DNA of 64,000 nt from positions 39,102,587 to 39,166,586 of the forward strand of contig CM073591.1 in NCBI GenBank assembly GCA_037074705.1, in the 5' to 3' direction. Position 1 is the stretch's first letter, and every line of letters starts with the position of its first letter. The position numbers and the translations under genes are program-made. The DNA is from Zhengitettix transpicula. Its lineage: Eukaryota > Arthropoda > Insecta > Orthoptera > Tetrigidae. The notes below the pieces were generated by a model that worked only from the letters and a program-made list of their open reading frames with translations, did not search any database and was not told the DNA's origin. This document shows, one piece after another, positions 12,044 through 24,110 of the stretch.

Positions 12044-12263
12044 TCTTTTTCTGTGCTTTGATCTAGCACAACTTTCATAATTCTCCGATAAATTCTCTTG
12101 GAATAAAGCAAGGGAGGGAAGTTCTTCAGTTTTTCGATCTCTGTCCAATTGAATAAGACAATTGTATTTATTATTGTGTTGAAAATGCGTCAAAGACTTA
12201 AGATTTGTTTATTTCTCTCGCCTCTGACGCAAAATCCACATGTTTTAAAGCTAAAAAGCTTCC
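12044..12263. other. Short unique spacer
   Basis: AT-rich sequence between the LINE tail and the retroposon target site. No feature seen. Confidence 0.5.
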
Positions 12264-12280
12264 ATATCTTAAGATTTACT
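12264..12280. repeat. 17-bp target-site duplication, left copy
   Basis: ATATCTTAAGATTTACT, repeated perfectly at 12825-12841 around the retroposon. Confidence 0.9.
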
Positions 12281-12824
12281 CTACAGAGGCTGAAGAGCCT
12301 GCGAGAGGATTCTCTCGCAGGCAGAACCTTTTAGGAGAGATACGAAGGGGCTACCTTTGGGTATGCCTTTTCCTCTCCGTTTTTGAACTAAGGTTCCCAC
12401 AAGCCGAGGCACCTCGGCCTGTTTTGAGAAGTGTATGTTCCGGGGTCACAGACCTTGGGCATACGGTAATAGTTGTTCGCTATTCCCATTGGAATAGTCG
12501 GCCAGCTGCCTCCTAAACTGGTCGAGGCACAGAGAAGGGAATGCTGCGTCCCCACAGCAAACTCCTCTTCCGCTATCGGAAGGGCGTGGGACAAGTACCC
12601 AATGCCCGACCTACCCGATGCTGGTTTTTCTAAGGTTTTCCCTGCATTTCTTTAGGCGAATGCCGGGTAGGATCCTTAAAATATAGCTTGGGGGCCCTAG
12701 TAACCCTTGGCTACCTTCCTCTACCCTTCCACATCCCCCCTTTCAAATCCCTTCCTATGCAATTAAAGGGAAGTTGTCCAACGTGGATTACCCTCTGTAG
12801 CCTGTTACCGTAAAAAATATATAT
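12281..12824 (+). mobile_element. Poly(A)-tailed retroposon, best-preserved copy
   Basis: The reference copy of the family here, about 544 bp and flanked by perfect 17-bp duplications. After a short leader it has a perfect hairpin: GCCTGCGAGAG at 12297-12307, loop GATT, CTCTCGCAGGC at 12312-12322. A GC-rich body follows and ends in GTAGCCTGTTACCGTAAAAAA plus a short TA tract. The hallmarks fit target-primed retroposition in trans by a LINE. No tRNA, 7SL or 5S head is recognisable, and an internal stretch reading TGGTCGAGGCAC only vaguely resembles a B box. Open frames in both directions, for example 12388-12594 (-), carry no domain. This could be a novel SINE-like family or a retroposed structured RNA. 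Confidence 0.9.
12297..12322 (+). other. 5'-terminal perfect hairpin of the retroposon
   Basis: An 11-bp perfect stem with a 4-base loop. Variants of the same hairpin occur near 38045-38099, 59059-59080 and 59710-59737 in other copies. Its retention suggests a role in the RNA, such as protection of the 5' end or a binding site. That role is inferred. Confidence 0.85.
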
Positions 12825-12841
12825 ATATCTTAAGATTTACT
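12825..12841. repeat. 17-bp target-site duplication, right copy
   Basis: Perfect copy of 12264-12280, directly after the A/TA tail of the retroposon. Confidence 0.9.
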
Positions 12842-14783
12842 GTAAATAATTGACTTCCTCAGGCTGACAGTTGTCAGAAGTTTCTCTCATATCTGTACTT
12901 TCATAGGCATACGCATTGGAGTATTTTAAGATATTTTCTTATGAATTTTTGCTAAAGAAGCTCGTTCAGTCTGTACTTAGATTTTAATCACCCGTTGCCT
13001 CGAGACGGAAATTTAGGCTGTAAATCAAGTGTATCCGGGGAAAAGCTTGTGAAAACCCGGTAGCCGACTGGTTCCCACGTTTTACCGTCGCCATTCAGTA
13101 AACACACAGGAATAATACTACAGGGAGCGGGTCAACAGGAGAGTATATATTTCAAGAGCGCGACCTAGTCATAAAATTGTTGTCGTGAATATATTCTCGT
13201 GGTATTTGAAAGTTCAAAACTTCTTGATAGTTTGTTCCAGGGCTAAGATTACTATGGTAACGGTTTTTCTATGGTCTATAATGGGGTCGAAATAGCAAAG
13301 GAAAATTTGTAAGTAATGCTCAAATAAATTTTCTCTGTTCCATAATATCCACTGAGACGGTTGTAAGTCTTTTCTGCATTTTTATATAGAAATTGTTTGA
13401 CCAATAAATTGTGGTCAATAATTTAGGATCATCAGAAAAATTTGAAAAAAGTATGTGCTTAATTGCTAATTCATTTTAGCTTAGTGCAGTTTTGACGAGC
13501 GACCAGCAGATGATAGGACAAAAATGAAAAATCGCAATTAGATTCATTTATCGAGTTAAGAGTTCTCGTTGAAGTTCAAAAATTAAATATATTTATTTCT
13601 CGATAATTAACTGAGGGAATTTTTACGGGAATGAAAATATTCAGACTTTAAGCTCTGGTGCACCCAGACATGGTGGTTACCCTCAGAAATTTGGTTACAC
13701 GCCAAAGTCTTGAATTAGGGAATCGACTGATTGGAGCACCAGGAAATCGGACCGTGACGCCGAATAAGACGACAAAGAAAAGAGAATTCTGTATCGGGAC
13801 GAAGTGGTATTATAAAAGGTCAGGCAGGACGAGTATTGGAATCAGTTACCAAATAGAGGTCGTTAAATAGAGCCGTAAAATATCAACGAACACCTGAGTC
13901 GACATCGAAGCAACGTATTCTACAAAAACTAAAGATGACGCTGCACGCTTAATTCATCGCATTTGAAAGTTAACGTGAGGTTTAAAGTGAATATACGTCT
14001 TAAAAAAATATAGACAATTTTCTGTTTCAAATAGGTTTATTTGCATCTCTTGTAGTTCTAATTAAATGCTTATCTATAAAACTGACAGAAAAATTACTTG
14101 AATTTATATATAATAAATTAAATTCTAGAAATCTTTATCAGATAAAAAAAAATTATGTTCACAGAAAATACACCATTTTAATTTTAAAGAACATTTCGTA
14201 TTATTTATTATTACAAAAACCTCGTTATATTATTTCAGTTTCTAGGGAACTGAAACCTGTACACGTTAGTATTCTTTTTACAATTCCAGTGGTTTCTCCT
14301 AAGAATTTCAATTTTTAGTAGCATAGACATAATTTATTACCAACATCTGTCACATTATTTTAGCCCAATCTTGTACATACTTTTATTTAGCATAACTTGT
14401 TGAATTTGTTGTTGTTCTCGTCAAGACATGACGCTTTACATTCTACGATTATAATATAATGTAGATGAGACTGAATCCTAATGACGTTCTATATTTTCCT
14501 AGCTTTATTTAACAATTGTACTATATTTCTAGGCGGGGGAGGGTTAATTTTACTTGAACACAAATTAAAATTTGATTTTTATTGAATTAAATTTAATTGA
14601 ACATAAACCAAAAAAGAAAAGGGGTCGTCTGTCAGGTCAGAAATCACAGAAATTATTTACGACGCAGAATGAAACACACCTGTTCTTCTTTGGTAGTCGG
14701 CTTCCCCAGGATAACCGGAAAATCTTCACAGGAATTGCTGGAAGTTTCCTCCTTCACATTTCCTCGTCGGCGTAACAATTCTT
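12842..14783. other. Unique DNA without a recognised gene
   Basis: A 70-codon open frame at 13658-13870 (+) is not recognised. AT-rich elsewhere. Confidence 0.4.
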
Positions 14784-14803
14784 AGAATCTCTAGAGAGAT
14801 TCT
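14784..14803. repeat. 20-bp hairpin-forming inverted repeat
   Basis: AGAATCTCT and AGAGATTCT are perfect inverted 9-mers around an AG centre. They sit in a GC-richer unique block (about 14640-14990). No function can be assigned; AGAA/TTCT units recall heat-shock elements but the phasing is not right. Confidence 0.6.
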
Positions 14804-15656
14804 TCTTCCGTCGGCCGGGCCTTTTTTCTGCTCCAAGTTGTAAAAGCGATCTATTTTCACTCCTACACTTTCTCGCTTCCCAGACTATCTCGTTCTCAGG
14901 GTTATAGATACCTCGACACCCCATCACCTCGGCGCCAAATTTTATGCCGTAATTTCCAGCAATCCGCCGTTCGGCTCTGGATACACGGGCGCTCTTTATT
15001 CAAATATTAAAAATTAATCTTGAATTAAGTTGAGGAGTGTTCTTCTACGCTACAATTTTAAATCATAGGACAAAAGTCAGAGATTTATGCACAACTTTTT
15101 TTTTTTATTCATTTGACCTTTAAAGTAATCTACGTCGTGTTTTCTATTTACGACTTGTTTAGAAGAATAATTTTTTCTTAAATTAACACACCGATTTACT
15201 TATAAAAATGAATATTCAACACCATAGCCAGTTCATTTCCATTGATGGTTTCCCTTCCTGTGAATCACGTCATCGGTTGAGATATGATTACCGATAGAAA
15301 GGCTCTTATCTCCAGAGGAAAACAAACAATAGAATCTGCAACACGCGGCCGGAGTAGCACTTGTTCACCTATACAATGGAAGCCGCTACGCTGGATCGGT
15401 TGTCCCATACCCGATGTAAAACGACATTGAAATCTGTCTCTTCACGTACGATAAGGACCAGCGTCTTCTTCCCAAACTGTATTTCACTTGCGTACCGCAG
15501 AAGATGGAAAATAATTTGTAACAAATCTCATTATAGAAAAAAAGGAAGAGATGAATCTATTTATATACTTCACTTTTGAAATATTTAGTTAATTAATAAA
15601 CTACCCGTAATTCAGAAATAAATTAATAATTGAGGAAACAGTTATTGTAATAACCA
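14804..15656. other. Unique DNA, partly GC-richer
   Basis: A GC-richer stretch at 15290-15510 carries a 72-codon open frame that is not recognised. Confidence 0.4.
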
Positions 15657-15690
15657 CGAAGTTTCGTCCACAATTTCCTTCTTCATAAGG
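15657..15690 (-). repeat. PLE-terminal-like motif, relic
   Basis: Read on the minus strand: ATGAAGAAGG, a short spacer, then GTGGACGAAACTTCGTGG. This matches the order of the PLE terminal motif with substitutions in both cores. Confidence 0.3.
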
Positions 15691-17503
15691 TGTTCATTAA
15701 TTATTAAAAAAGAGATATTTAAAACCTTGATTGTATTTTTTTCATCAATTATTAATTGACAATCAGAATTTAATTATTAATGTAAGAAGAAAAATTTCTT
15801 CAATGAACTAGTATTATGCATAATTGTTTACAATGTCAAGAGCTTACATTAATATCTTTGAAAAATTAATATAAAAATTAATCAAAATTTATTTATATAA
15901 AAGCCATGGTCTGGTTCGCTGCCTGTTGTAACTGAATATATGTCAGATGATTGTAAGTATAAAAATAAATAGTTTTAAGACTATTTATTGAGAGTGAAAA
16001 ACCGATATAATAAAGCAACAACTTACAAATGTCCATTAATAATTTAGGGATTGCTGAGTCGAAATAGTAGAACAATTCTCTATTTCTTTTATCGTCAATG
16101 TGACCTGTCATTAGAGCTATTTTACTTCTAAGTTTTTAAATATCTGACGTATAAATTAATAATTTCAATTTCTAGGAGTATTGTAGAGTATTTGTTATAT
16201 TGTTTTGCAAGATTTCGAGAAACAGACAGTTAGGAGAAAATGAAAATAAATATATTAAAAAGTTTGCAAGTTGAGGTTTTGGAGGTCCATAATGGCGAGG
16301 ATGTTTAGAAATAGAGATGATAAAAATCTTTTTAAATAATCATTTTACCAATGTACCGTGTAACACAATTCCAAATCTGTAATACATTTTTTTAACTCAC
16401 CGTAATTAAGCCATTTACATTTTCCTGTCTCACTCGGCTCGTTGGCCCGTCGCCTTTATTTATCCTTGGAACTTCTGTGCATCTCTTTTAATTTCGTATG
16501 CGTGACTTGGCGATTCGAATACGACTTTTACGTTCGTCACAATGTCCCCTGTCACAATCCAGCTTTAAACGCAACCCTCCTCGCAATGTCTATCCCTCCC
16601 CATATTTTTTTCGTCCTCGCTTCACTCAGACGATGATTGATCGGATCGTCGTCCTACGACGTTGAGGGAACTTTGTGGCCTCTTCTGAAGTAACGTCAGA
16701 CTCAGCATAGCAACCCGAATTCGCATGTCGTATCTTGTAATATTATAACTGTTTGCTAGTGGTTCTGCTCAGAATATTTACAGCACGCTCCGTTTCACTG
16801 CTACTACGTTCCGGAAGTAAAAAGAACTCAAAATCCACGGGCCAGTGTAGCAAACTTCATATCTGCAAATAATAATGTATTCATTACATTTATCAACAAC
16901 ACTGGTTTTTAGTCTAAATCAAATAAATTCAAGATTTTTACGATATTTATTATACAGAAATTCATCCTCCCCCCCCTCTCCCGGTCTTTAGCCACAATCC
17001 CCTTCATTGTAATATTTTTTTCAATTATTTGTAGACGGAACCTAAAATAAGAATGCACTCTATTACAATATTTGAATTAATATAGATTTTTATCATCAAA
17101 AAATTTAATAATGAATGAAACTTTCTCGGTGTAAAGAATGAATAAATGTATTTCTTTATTAATATTATCCACATGTTCTTATTTCTTTTCCTGAGGTAAC
17201 TCAGACTAATGACTATTCTCCTAAATTATCTGGTGTTTGAGTCAGATCAAACTCATTTGCAATTCACCGGACCAGGGTTGTTAATAAGTAATTTTAATTA
17301 TATAATTATCAATCCTACACTTATTCCAATATCAAAGAAAAAAATAATTTAATTCATTTCAGGTTAAATTCATAAACAATACAGTGTTGTGTATTTCTTT
17401 CATCTTGTATGTTTTTAACTATAGCTTTTTTTTACGTTATTCGTACATGATTCATGAAATTGATAAACATTAATAAATCAGCACATGAATATTGTCTCCT
17501 CCT
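15691..17503. other. Unique DNA without a recognised gene
   Basis: AT-rich, with a moderately GC-richer stretch at 16420-16850 whose open frame 16442-16636 (+) I do not recognise. Confidence 0.4.
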
Positions 17504-17523
17504 TTATTATTATTATTATTATT
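17504..17523. repeat. (TTA)n microsatellite
   Basis: A simple trinucleotide run. Confidence 0.9.
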
Positions 17524-17934
17524 GCAATTATACTGCTTCGTGTTATTTTATCTTGCCAACGCGAAGTTGTGGATTCTTCGCCACGTTTAGCCACGGAATA
17601 TTGAGCTGTGAAACACGGACATATTTGAAATATTATTAAGAGTAAACATGCATAAAAATAAGGAGTAAAAATTAATTTTTCATTTAGTGTTGGACGTTCC
17701 AGTATATGATATATATTTTAGTGAAACGTATTAAAGTAACCGAAGAATAAAACGCAGAAAGAGAGAGAAATTCTGAAGACTGACGAGGAGAAAGATAAGA
17801 GTAAGGAGGTAGATAGCAAAGTAATACAACGCTAAAAGGATTCGTTGACCAGTTGTACATTTTAGGGCTGACAATGTAAATTGGCTTAAAATGTAACTTG
17901 AATTACGCTTACAGTTAGGAAATACACAATTTTA

Positions 17935-18035
17935 TTTAAAATGAAAAAATTTACGTCTGATTGAAAATAATTACTAATAAAGATTGTCAATTCAGACAAT
18001 AAAAGTGACAATATAAGTACCACACAACTTTTCTG
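17935..18035 (-). mobile_element. PLE terminal-repeat relic
   Basis: On the plus strand it reads TTTACGTCTGATTGAAAATAAT, a degenerate AGACAATAAAAG stretch, then ACCACACAACTTTTCTGGGAT. These are the minus-strand landmarks of the PLE end at 54.6 kb. The CTGANGA half is lost. Confidence 0.55.
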
Positions 18036-18340
18036 GGATTAAAAAATTTATTTAATTACGAAAATGTATTTATTGGGTTGCTCCAGACTGAAATGAAATT
18101 AAAAGTTGAACATTAGTAATGGATAGAAAATGAAGTAGGTATCGTATGACTGTGTTGAAACTTTGAAGTAGACGAGGTGAAAGTGTGAGAGAAAACGGAG
18201 ACGATGTAGAAACTCAGACAAATAAGAAAAGGATTAGCTGATGCTGCTAACTAATAAACTGTGAGTTATTTGCAGAATATCCTCTATTTTTTTCATTAGC
18301 TTAAGATAAGTCAGCACAGTTTTTTTTTCTTTCTTTTATA

Positions 18341-18580
18341 CTAACAGGCTACATGAGGTAATCCACGTGTTGGAAACTCCCCTTTAATGGCATAGGAAGA
18401 GATTTCAAAGGGAGGAAGCGGAAGGGTAGAGGAAGGTAGCCAAGGGTTACCTAGGGCCCCCGGACTGTAGTTTAAGGATCCTACCCGGCATTTGTCTAAA
18501 AGTGATGCCAGATAAACCATAGAAAACCTGCATCAGGTAGGTCGGACAGTTGGTACTTGTCCACCGTCCTTCCGATGGCG
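18341..18580 (-). mobile_element. Poly(A)-tailed retroposon, 3' half
   Basis: Minus orientation, with its poly(A) seen as a T-run before the AACAGGCTACATGAG segment. It stops at the family segment CTTCCGATGGCG, so the 5' half is missing. Confidence 0.8.
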
Positions 18581-18588
18581 AAGAACAT

Positions 18589-18650
18589 TTTTTTTAGAGT
18601 AACAGGCTGCATGAGGGTAATATGCATGGTGGCAATCCCATGTATTTGCG
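18589..18650 (-). mobile_element. Second retroposon 3' end abutting the first
   Basis: A T-run followed by GAGTAACAGGCTGCATGAGGGTAAT repeats the family 3' end directly beside the truncated 5' end of the preceding copy, in the same orientation. It is an extremely short copy, or half of a head-to-tail pair. Confidence 0.65.
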
Positions 18651-19259
18651 GAAGCATTCACTAAGAAAAGAGTCCTACTGACAATTTGAATCCAAAATTA
18701 CGGAAAACCCTGGTAGAGTGTTACAGGTATTTGTAATGATCAGTAACATTCACATTAAGAATGAGGGTGTCAAGGAAAGTTTTTAAATGTGGTGTTGGAG
18801 TAGAATAGAAAAAAATTAATTGAAAAAATATGGTAAAAAATGAAGAGGTTCTAAGAAGAGTCAGCAAGAAGAGATCCATCTTGACTCACGTTTTTAAGTA
18901 AAAGGAAAACTGGATCAAACATCCTCAGGAAAAATTGCACATCATCATCGAGGGACACATGGATGGAGTTACAGGCCGTGGAGGAAGAAGACTGCAGCTG
19001 AATGACGACTTATTATAATAATTTAACAATAATGTGTAATTTGAAATGTCTTTCATGAGTTTAAGGCTATTTGAACCAAGCCATTTGCCAATGTAGTTTT
19101 GATAATGTGCTTTGCCCTGTGTCCCACGAATGGAAGGAAGAATGGTCACCGGACATACGGTAGAACCTGTCACCGGATTACGCTTCTGTGGCAGTGCATT
19201 TCTTTATCTCGCTAATCAGCTGTTGCGAAATACAAACAGGTCCCCCCCCCTTCTCTGAT
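18651..19259. other. Unique DNA without a recognised gene
   Basis: The open frame 18925-19173 (-) has no recognisable domain. Confidence 0.4.
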
Positions 19260-19545
19260 TCAGTGTGCGAGACATCTGGCCTGCGGCGGCGGCGCCGTAG
19301 TCGATAATAATTGGGGTTAGCGGCCAGGGGCGACGGCTAGGCCAATTAATTATTCACGTGGCCGCACTTGATGCCAGATGGCTTGCCTCTCTGCAGGTGG
19401 AACACCACCACCCACCCTCAGGCACATTAGCAAGAAGTACCCAGTCCTCGTCAGCGACGTCGACGGCGACGGCGAATGTCGCTGCACGTGACCGGGATGG
19501 CTGACGCAGACGCCGTGCGCCTCTACATGAGTAGGGAGATGCACA
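19260..19545. promoter_or_regulatory. GC-rich island with homeodomain and E-box sites
   Basis: A sharply GC-rich, CpG-rich unique block in AT-rich flanks. It contains CCAATTAATTATTCACGTGGCC (TAATTA next to CACGTG) and a GTCGACGGCGACGGCG run. The combination resembles a conserved regulatory block near a developmental gene, but it could equally be an unannotated exon or UTR (see 19378-19491). Open frames run on both strands, which GC-rich sequence permits by chance. Confidence 0.25.
19378..19491 (+). CDS. Candidate 37-residue small ORF, unrecognised
   Basis: ATG in a favourable context (CCAGATGG) opens a 37-codon frame ending in TGA. From the middle onward nearly every third position is C or G (CTC, AAG, TAC, GTC, GAC, GGC), which would fit coding sequence but also general GC richness. 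The product is Pro/Thr-rich, then has an Asp-Gly stretch with two Cys near the end. An upstream ATG at 19371 in another frame would interfere with initiation. No family recognised. Confidence 0.12.
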   Translation: MACLSAGGTPPPTLRHISKKYPVLVSDVDGDGECRCT

Positions 19546-22129
19546 TAAAAGCAAATTTTTTTTAATCAAGTTTTTAATCATAGAAACGAGAATGATCGTC
19601 TCCCTCCACTTATATCTGACCACTCCCCACTTCTATTTAGGAGAATAGCTTTTTATTTGAGATTCCGTTCATTGACATTTTTTCCACCTTCTCTAGATAT
19701 TGAAATAAGGAAAATAAATTTGGTGAAAATAAAAATATTTGCCTCTGACCTGCTTCTTTACAGTGTCTATACATTGTATTTAGGCAGGGGAAAAGTTCCA
19801 TCTATAATAATATATAAAAAATGGCATGATGTGCTTATTAGGATAACCGACTTCCTACATCTTTCCTTCCTTCTACTAAGGATCTAATGTATACGACTAA
19901 TCTAATAAGTAATTAAACTTCATGTAATTAAATAGTTCAGTTTTATCAAATAGAAAAAACAACGTGAATGTGAAAAGAGCTATAATAACTTAACCTAAAA
20001 AATTAAGAGTACAAGAAATAAAAATATTAACAGGGCATTTTCACTAAACTGATATTACTGAGGCTAGTAGCCAACAAAAGTTTTTTATAAATAGGACCAA
20101 ATTCATTAGATCTTCTTTCCGGCAATTATATGCGATCTTGTAATGGCATATAACAGGTTACGGTTTTAACTCTGCATTGTTTTTAAAGGACTTTATATTT
20201 TTTTAACTGCAAGGAGTTCAATAAATACAGATTACGTAAAATTGTAACATTCTGGAAGGCATGGAATTAAAACCGTAGAGCGGCGGATTATATTTATTGA
20301 TTTATTATTTCCATTAGTATATGGATTCCAAAGTAAATCATATTTACAACAGAAAATTTAATGTAGGCTGCCTACAATGACTAAACTTATATATTCTTTG
20401 AATCTCTCTTGATACTTAAACGAGACTCTACGGATTCCTTTAAAGCCGCTTAGGGAACTATTAAACTGAAGATCTGTATTGTGGTCCTTAAGAACCTAAT
20501 AATGGGTTCAGGGAACAAATACAGAAAGATGATGCTTACGGAAATATGATTTTAAACCTAATCAGTACATTCGTAGTTGGTGTCTAGATTGATTGTCGAG
20601 AGGTGATTATTAGGATTTATAAATGGATCAAATTCTATAATTTTTTCTGAACAATCATATGTTTATTATTCCATAATATACATGATATAAATGAAATGTT
20701 TGAATGTGTCCGTCTCAAAATAAGGTCTTAAAGCATTACATCTGATCCTTGACTTTGTGGAAATCCTTCTTTATAGGATAAGTTCAGTTCTACGTGATAC
20801 ATCCCTTTTGCACTTTATTCGTCTTTTTTGCAACCCAAAGAACGAATTATAATTTCTAAAATACAACGAACATACATTCTTGTAATAAAAGCTACATGCG
20901 TTCGTCTTTCTTTTTATTAATTTTATTGAAATATAATTGGTACATTTTGGTCGATATTTAAATATCACATCCATGTCTTGTTTCGAGTTCTGAAATGTAG
21001 GGACAGACTTGTGAGTCCCGTTCCTCAGTTAATACACTTGAAATTAAACGGCACTTTCCTCTATAAAATTGTTATTTTTATCGCAATTGCTGCGTCGTAG
21101 GTAAAATCTGCAGAGTTTAACTGTTCTTAAAGTTCTAGGAAACATATTGCTAAGGTTTATGTACTTATACATATCGATGGAACACGAACTCCATCTTTAA
21201 ATCATCGTTTATAAATTTAATTTTACTTAAGAAACGTACTGATAGAAGACGGAATTCAAGTTATAAATTGATTGATTTAACAGACTGATATCTTAATTTC
21301 GGAATGGACATTAACTACCAATCCTACATACAGAATACAGTTACTTAGAACTAAGAAAGGTCACGTGTTGTTGAAATGCATAATAAAAGTTTCCCTTTGC
21401 TTTATAATTACGCTAGCGTCCAGTTAGATTCGTTTGAATATAAATGACAGATATGACCAAAATTAATTAATTTATTAGCTGAATTAATTAAAATTGATAT
21501 TAAAAAGTTAATAAATTGCAGTTTGCAATAAAAGTTAATTAAAAACACAACTGAATTTGGAACCTCTTCAGGAGTTATATCAAAAAATTAAAAAAAAAAT
21601 TAATGACATCACTGAATATTCGAAATAAATTGTAAATCATTTGACTGAACAGGATACTAACATTGTAATGTAACACATTCCATTTTGTTTTTGTTCTTTA
21701 TAATATTTTCAATTTTTTTAACTTTCTGATTCGCGAAGGAGATGACACGGGTTATCATCGAAAATATACACTAATTAATTCGTTGCTTTTGGTTAGTACT
21801 GCTTTCTTTATAATTATTATTATTTAAATACAACCGCATTGTGAAACTAAAATGAATAAATTAAGCTTATACAATGACATTCTATATTTTTCAATACGTA
21901 AAAGAGGGTGATTGTTTATCATTGCGAAAATCAATTTTTTAATTCATGCAGAATATTTCCGTATATTATCACAATCCTACAAACGTAACGGAGGTATTGG
22001 ATTGGATCGGAACTGTTCCGTCGAGATTGCGTAATTGCGCAATTATTACAAATTGTAACGTTACTTGAGTGTCTTTGGAAGCACTCTTGATCAGTTTTTT
22101 TTTGTTTAAAAAAGTGTTACTCTGGAGTG
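19546..22129. other. AT-rich DNA without a recognised gene
   Basis: Open frames such as 19657-19887 (+) and 20771-20974 (-) show AT-rich composition without domain signatures. No repeat copies are visible. Confidence 0.45.
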
Positions 22130-22420
22130 AAGGAGTGCGTCGCGTTATCATCCGGCCGACGCTGCCGACAATAAATCATGGACGATGGTGTGCGTGGGGG
22201 AGGAGGCGTGGTGGGGGTGTAATCTCTCGAGATTGGAATATTCTAATATCGCAGCAACGGCTCTGTTTGCGCAAGGCTTCAAGTGAAATATTAAAACCTG
22301 CGCCGACGCCGACGCCGTGCGCCTGTGCGGAAGACGGACGCCTTCATCGCGTTAGTTAGGGACAAAGACAGAAACGACGCCCAATTAAAGCGGAGGCGTG
22401 GACCAATCCTCCCTTTCAGT
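22130..22420. promoter_or_regulatory. GC-rich unique island
   Basis: CpG-rich with GGGGGAGGAGGCG-type and GCCGACGCCGACGCC runs, plus ACAATAAATCATGG, a homeobox-like site. It shares the 14-mer GACGCCGTGCGCCT with the island at 19.26-19.55 kb. Function is unknown. Confidence 0.2.
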
Positions 22421-23799
22421 CACCTAGTAAACACTCAGTCACAACCTCAGTTCAACACCGTAATGGTGACGACGGGAAGCCAAAAGCAGCAGGAGTCGGC
22501 AAGAAATTCTTAATAAATATCTGCCTCAGAGAAATGCATAAATATAAGGCAAAACAAAGGCATCCGCGGATTTTACATTCTTATTAATTATGTGTTATAC
22601 TCTTCGGGTAATAATATATATAACAATCGAAGACTGAACATTACTAATAAACAAATAATTATTATGCCGATTTAATAGTAGTCTCGAAATTTTTTATTTT
22701 AATCAATATTTTGGTAATCTCGTTGTATTGAAGCCTGTATATAAAGTGTTTACTACATGTTTAATCATTTATCTGATTAATAAATTTTGAGCTTATATTT
22801 TTCCTGACATCATTGTATATGAACTCATAGGATTGGCTGTTAAAAGATTTAATTTAGCAACTTAATTACAATATGAAAATATTTTGATAATAATATAGTT
22901 ATAATTATTAATTTGTATTTGAGAGCTCCTATTATTAGGGTTGTAAGGAGCACTGGGGAAGTGACAAACAAAATTGTATACAATACTAAAATAAAGGTGG
23001 GAAAACCGTGATATACAACACATGAATGGCCTCTGGCAGTGGTCTTCGGTGGATGATAATCGGTGCTGTCGCCTGCCATCCAACATGGAAATCGTTGTGG
23101 GGTTGGAACTTCACTATATTATAGAAGTAAGGAAGAGACGAACGGGCTTCAAAAATAACAAAGTTTACTTTTAATGAGCCTCTTCGAAGCTAAACGGAAA
23201 TAAAATAAACAGAATTGTTTAGGCTTGTAAAGTATTATACATCGCTGCTTAACCCCACACGTAGAAATGTTTCCAAAAAAATATCAATAAATTGTCTCCT
23301 GAAGACGAGCTGGTTGTCGTTATCTATAAAATATCTAATATTACATTATAAAATATCTAAATTATTGATAAAATCTTTGCAATTTTTTATAATAAACGAT
23401 AAACAGTTGATTCATATATTTATTACGTTTATTATCATTAAATTAATTTATTGCACGTGAAGTCAGTCACACGAATGGAATATTCAGGCTACCTGAATCG
23501 AGGAAAAGAGTGACTGTATTTAAATGCTTCAACTCAGAATCCTTCATTACACACGACAGATGCTTTATTCTTCTAAATTATTTCCTGTTTCATAAACCAT
23601 CCAATTTTTTCGTTAACTTAGTTAATGGAGATGGCAATGAAACATATATTATTAATTGTATTTGAGTTATGATTACTACAAAGTACATATGATCTAATAT
23701 TAACGATTCGGGTACCACAAAGCAAACTGACGATAGTAAAATAAATTTAGTTTGGAAAATTGTTAGCCAATCCTGTGCATCTTCATGTGAGTCACTGAG
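22421..23799. other. AT-rich DNA without a recognised gene
   Basis: Overlapping minus-strand frames at 22849-23086 are not recognised. No repeat copy is seen. Confidence 0.4.
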
Positions 23800-24110
23800 A
23801 ACTTCCGTTCTTCCCCACTATTCGCCCTCCGCAGGGTGAAGAGGGTACAGCGGTCCTCCCAGGCTCGGTGTCGACAAACTGAAGCGGGAAAATATCCATG
23901 TGGACCGTTGTTTTTGTTTCGTCGAGAGTGTTTACCTAAAGGTGGTGAAACAGCCGGAGAGAATGCAATGCTGCCTCGAGCTCCAGTGCGCTAATTCAAG
24001 CTGTTAGAGGCAAGTAGCTGCCTAATTGGAGCCACTAATTCGGGATGTTAGCACGGCTACAGGTCACCACAGAGGCAACCTCACACCAAGAGCTACTAAA
24101 GGTACCTTGG
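23800..24110. promoter_or_regulatory. Candidate enhancer: forkhead site and TAATT cluster
   Basis: A unique, moderately GC-rich block with TGTTTAC at 23929-23935 (forkhead-like) followed by TAATT at 23992-23996, 24023-24027 and 24036-24040 (homeodomain cores) and small inverted repeats such as AGGCA..TGCCT. The clustering is visible. The regulatory role is inference. Confidence 0.2.
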
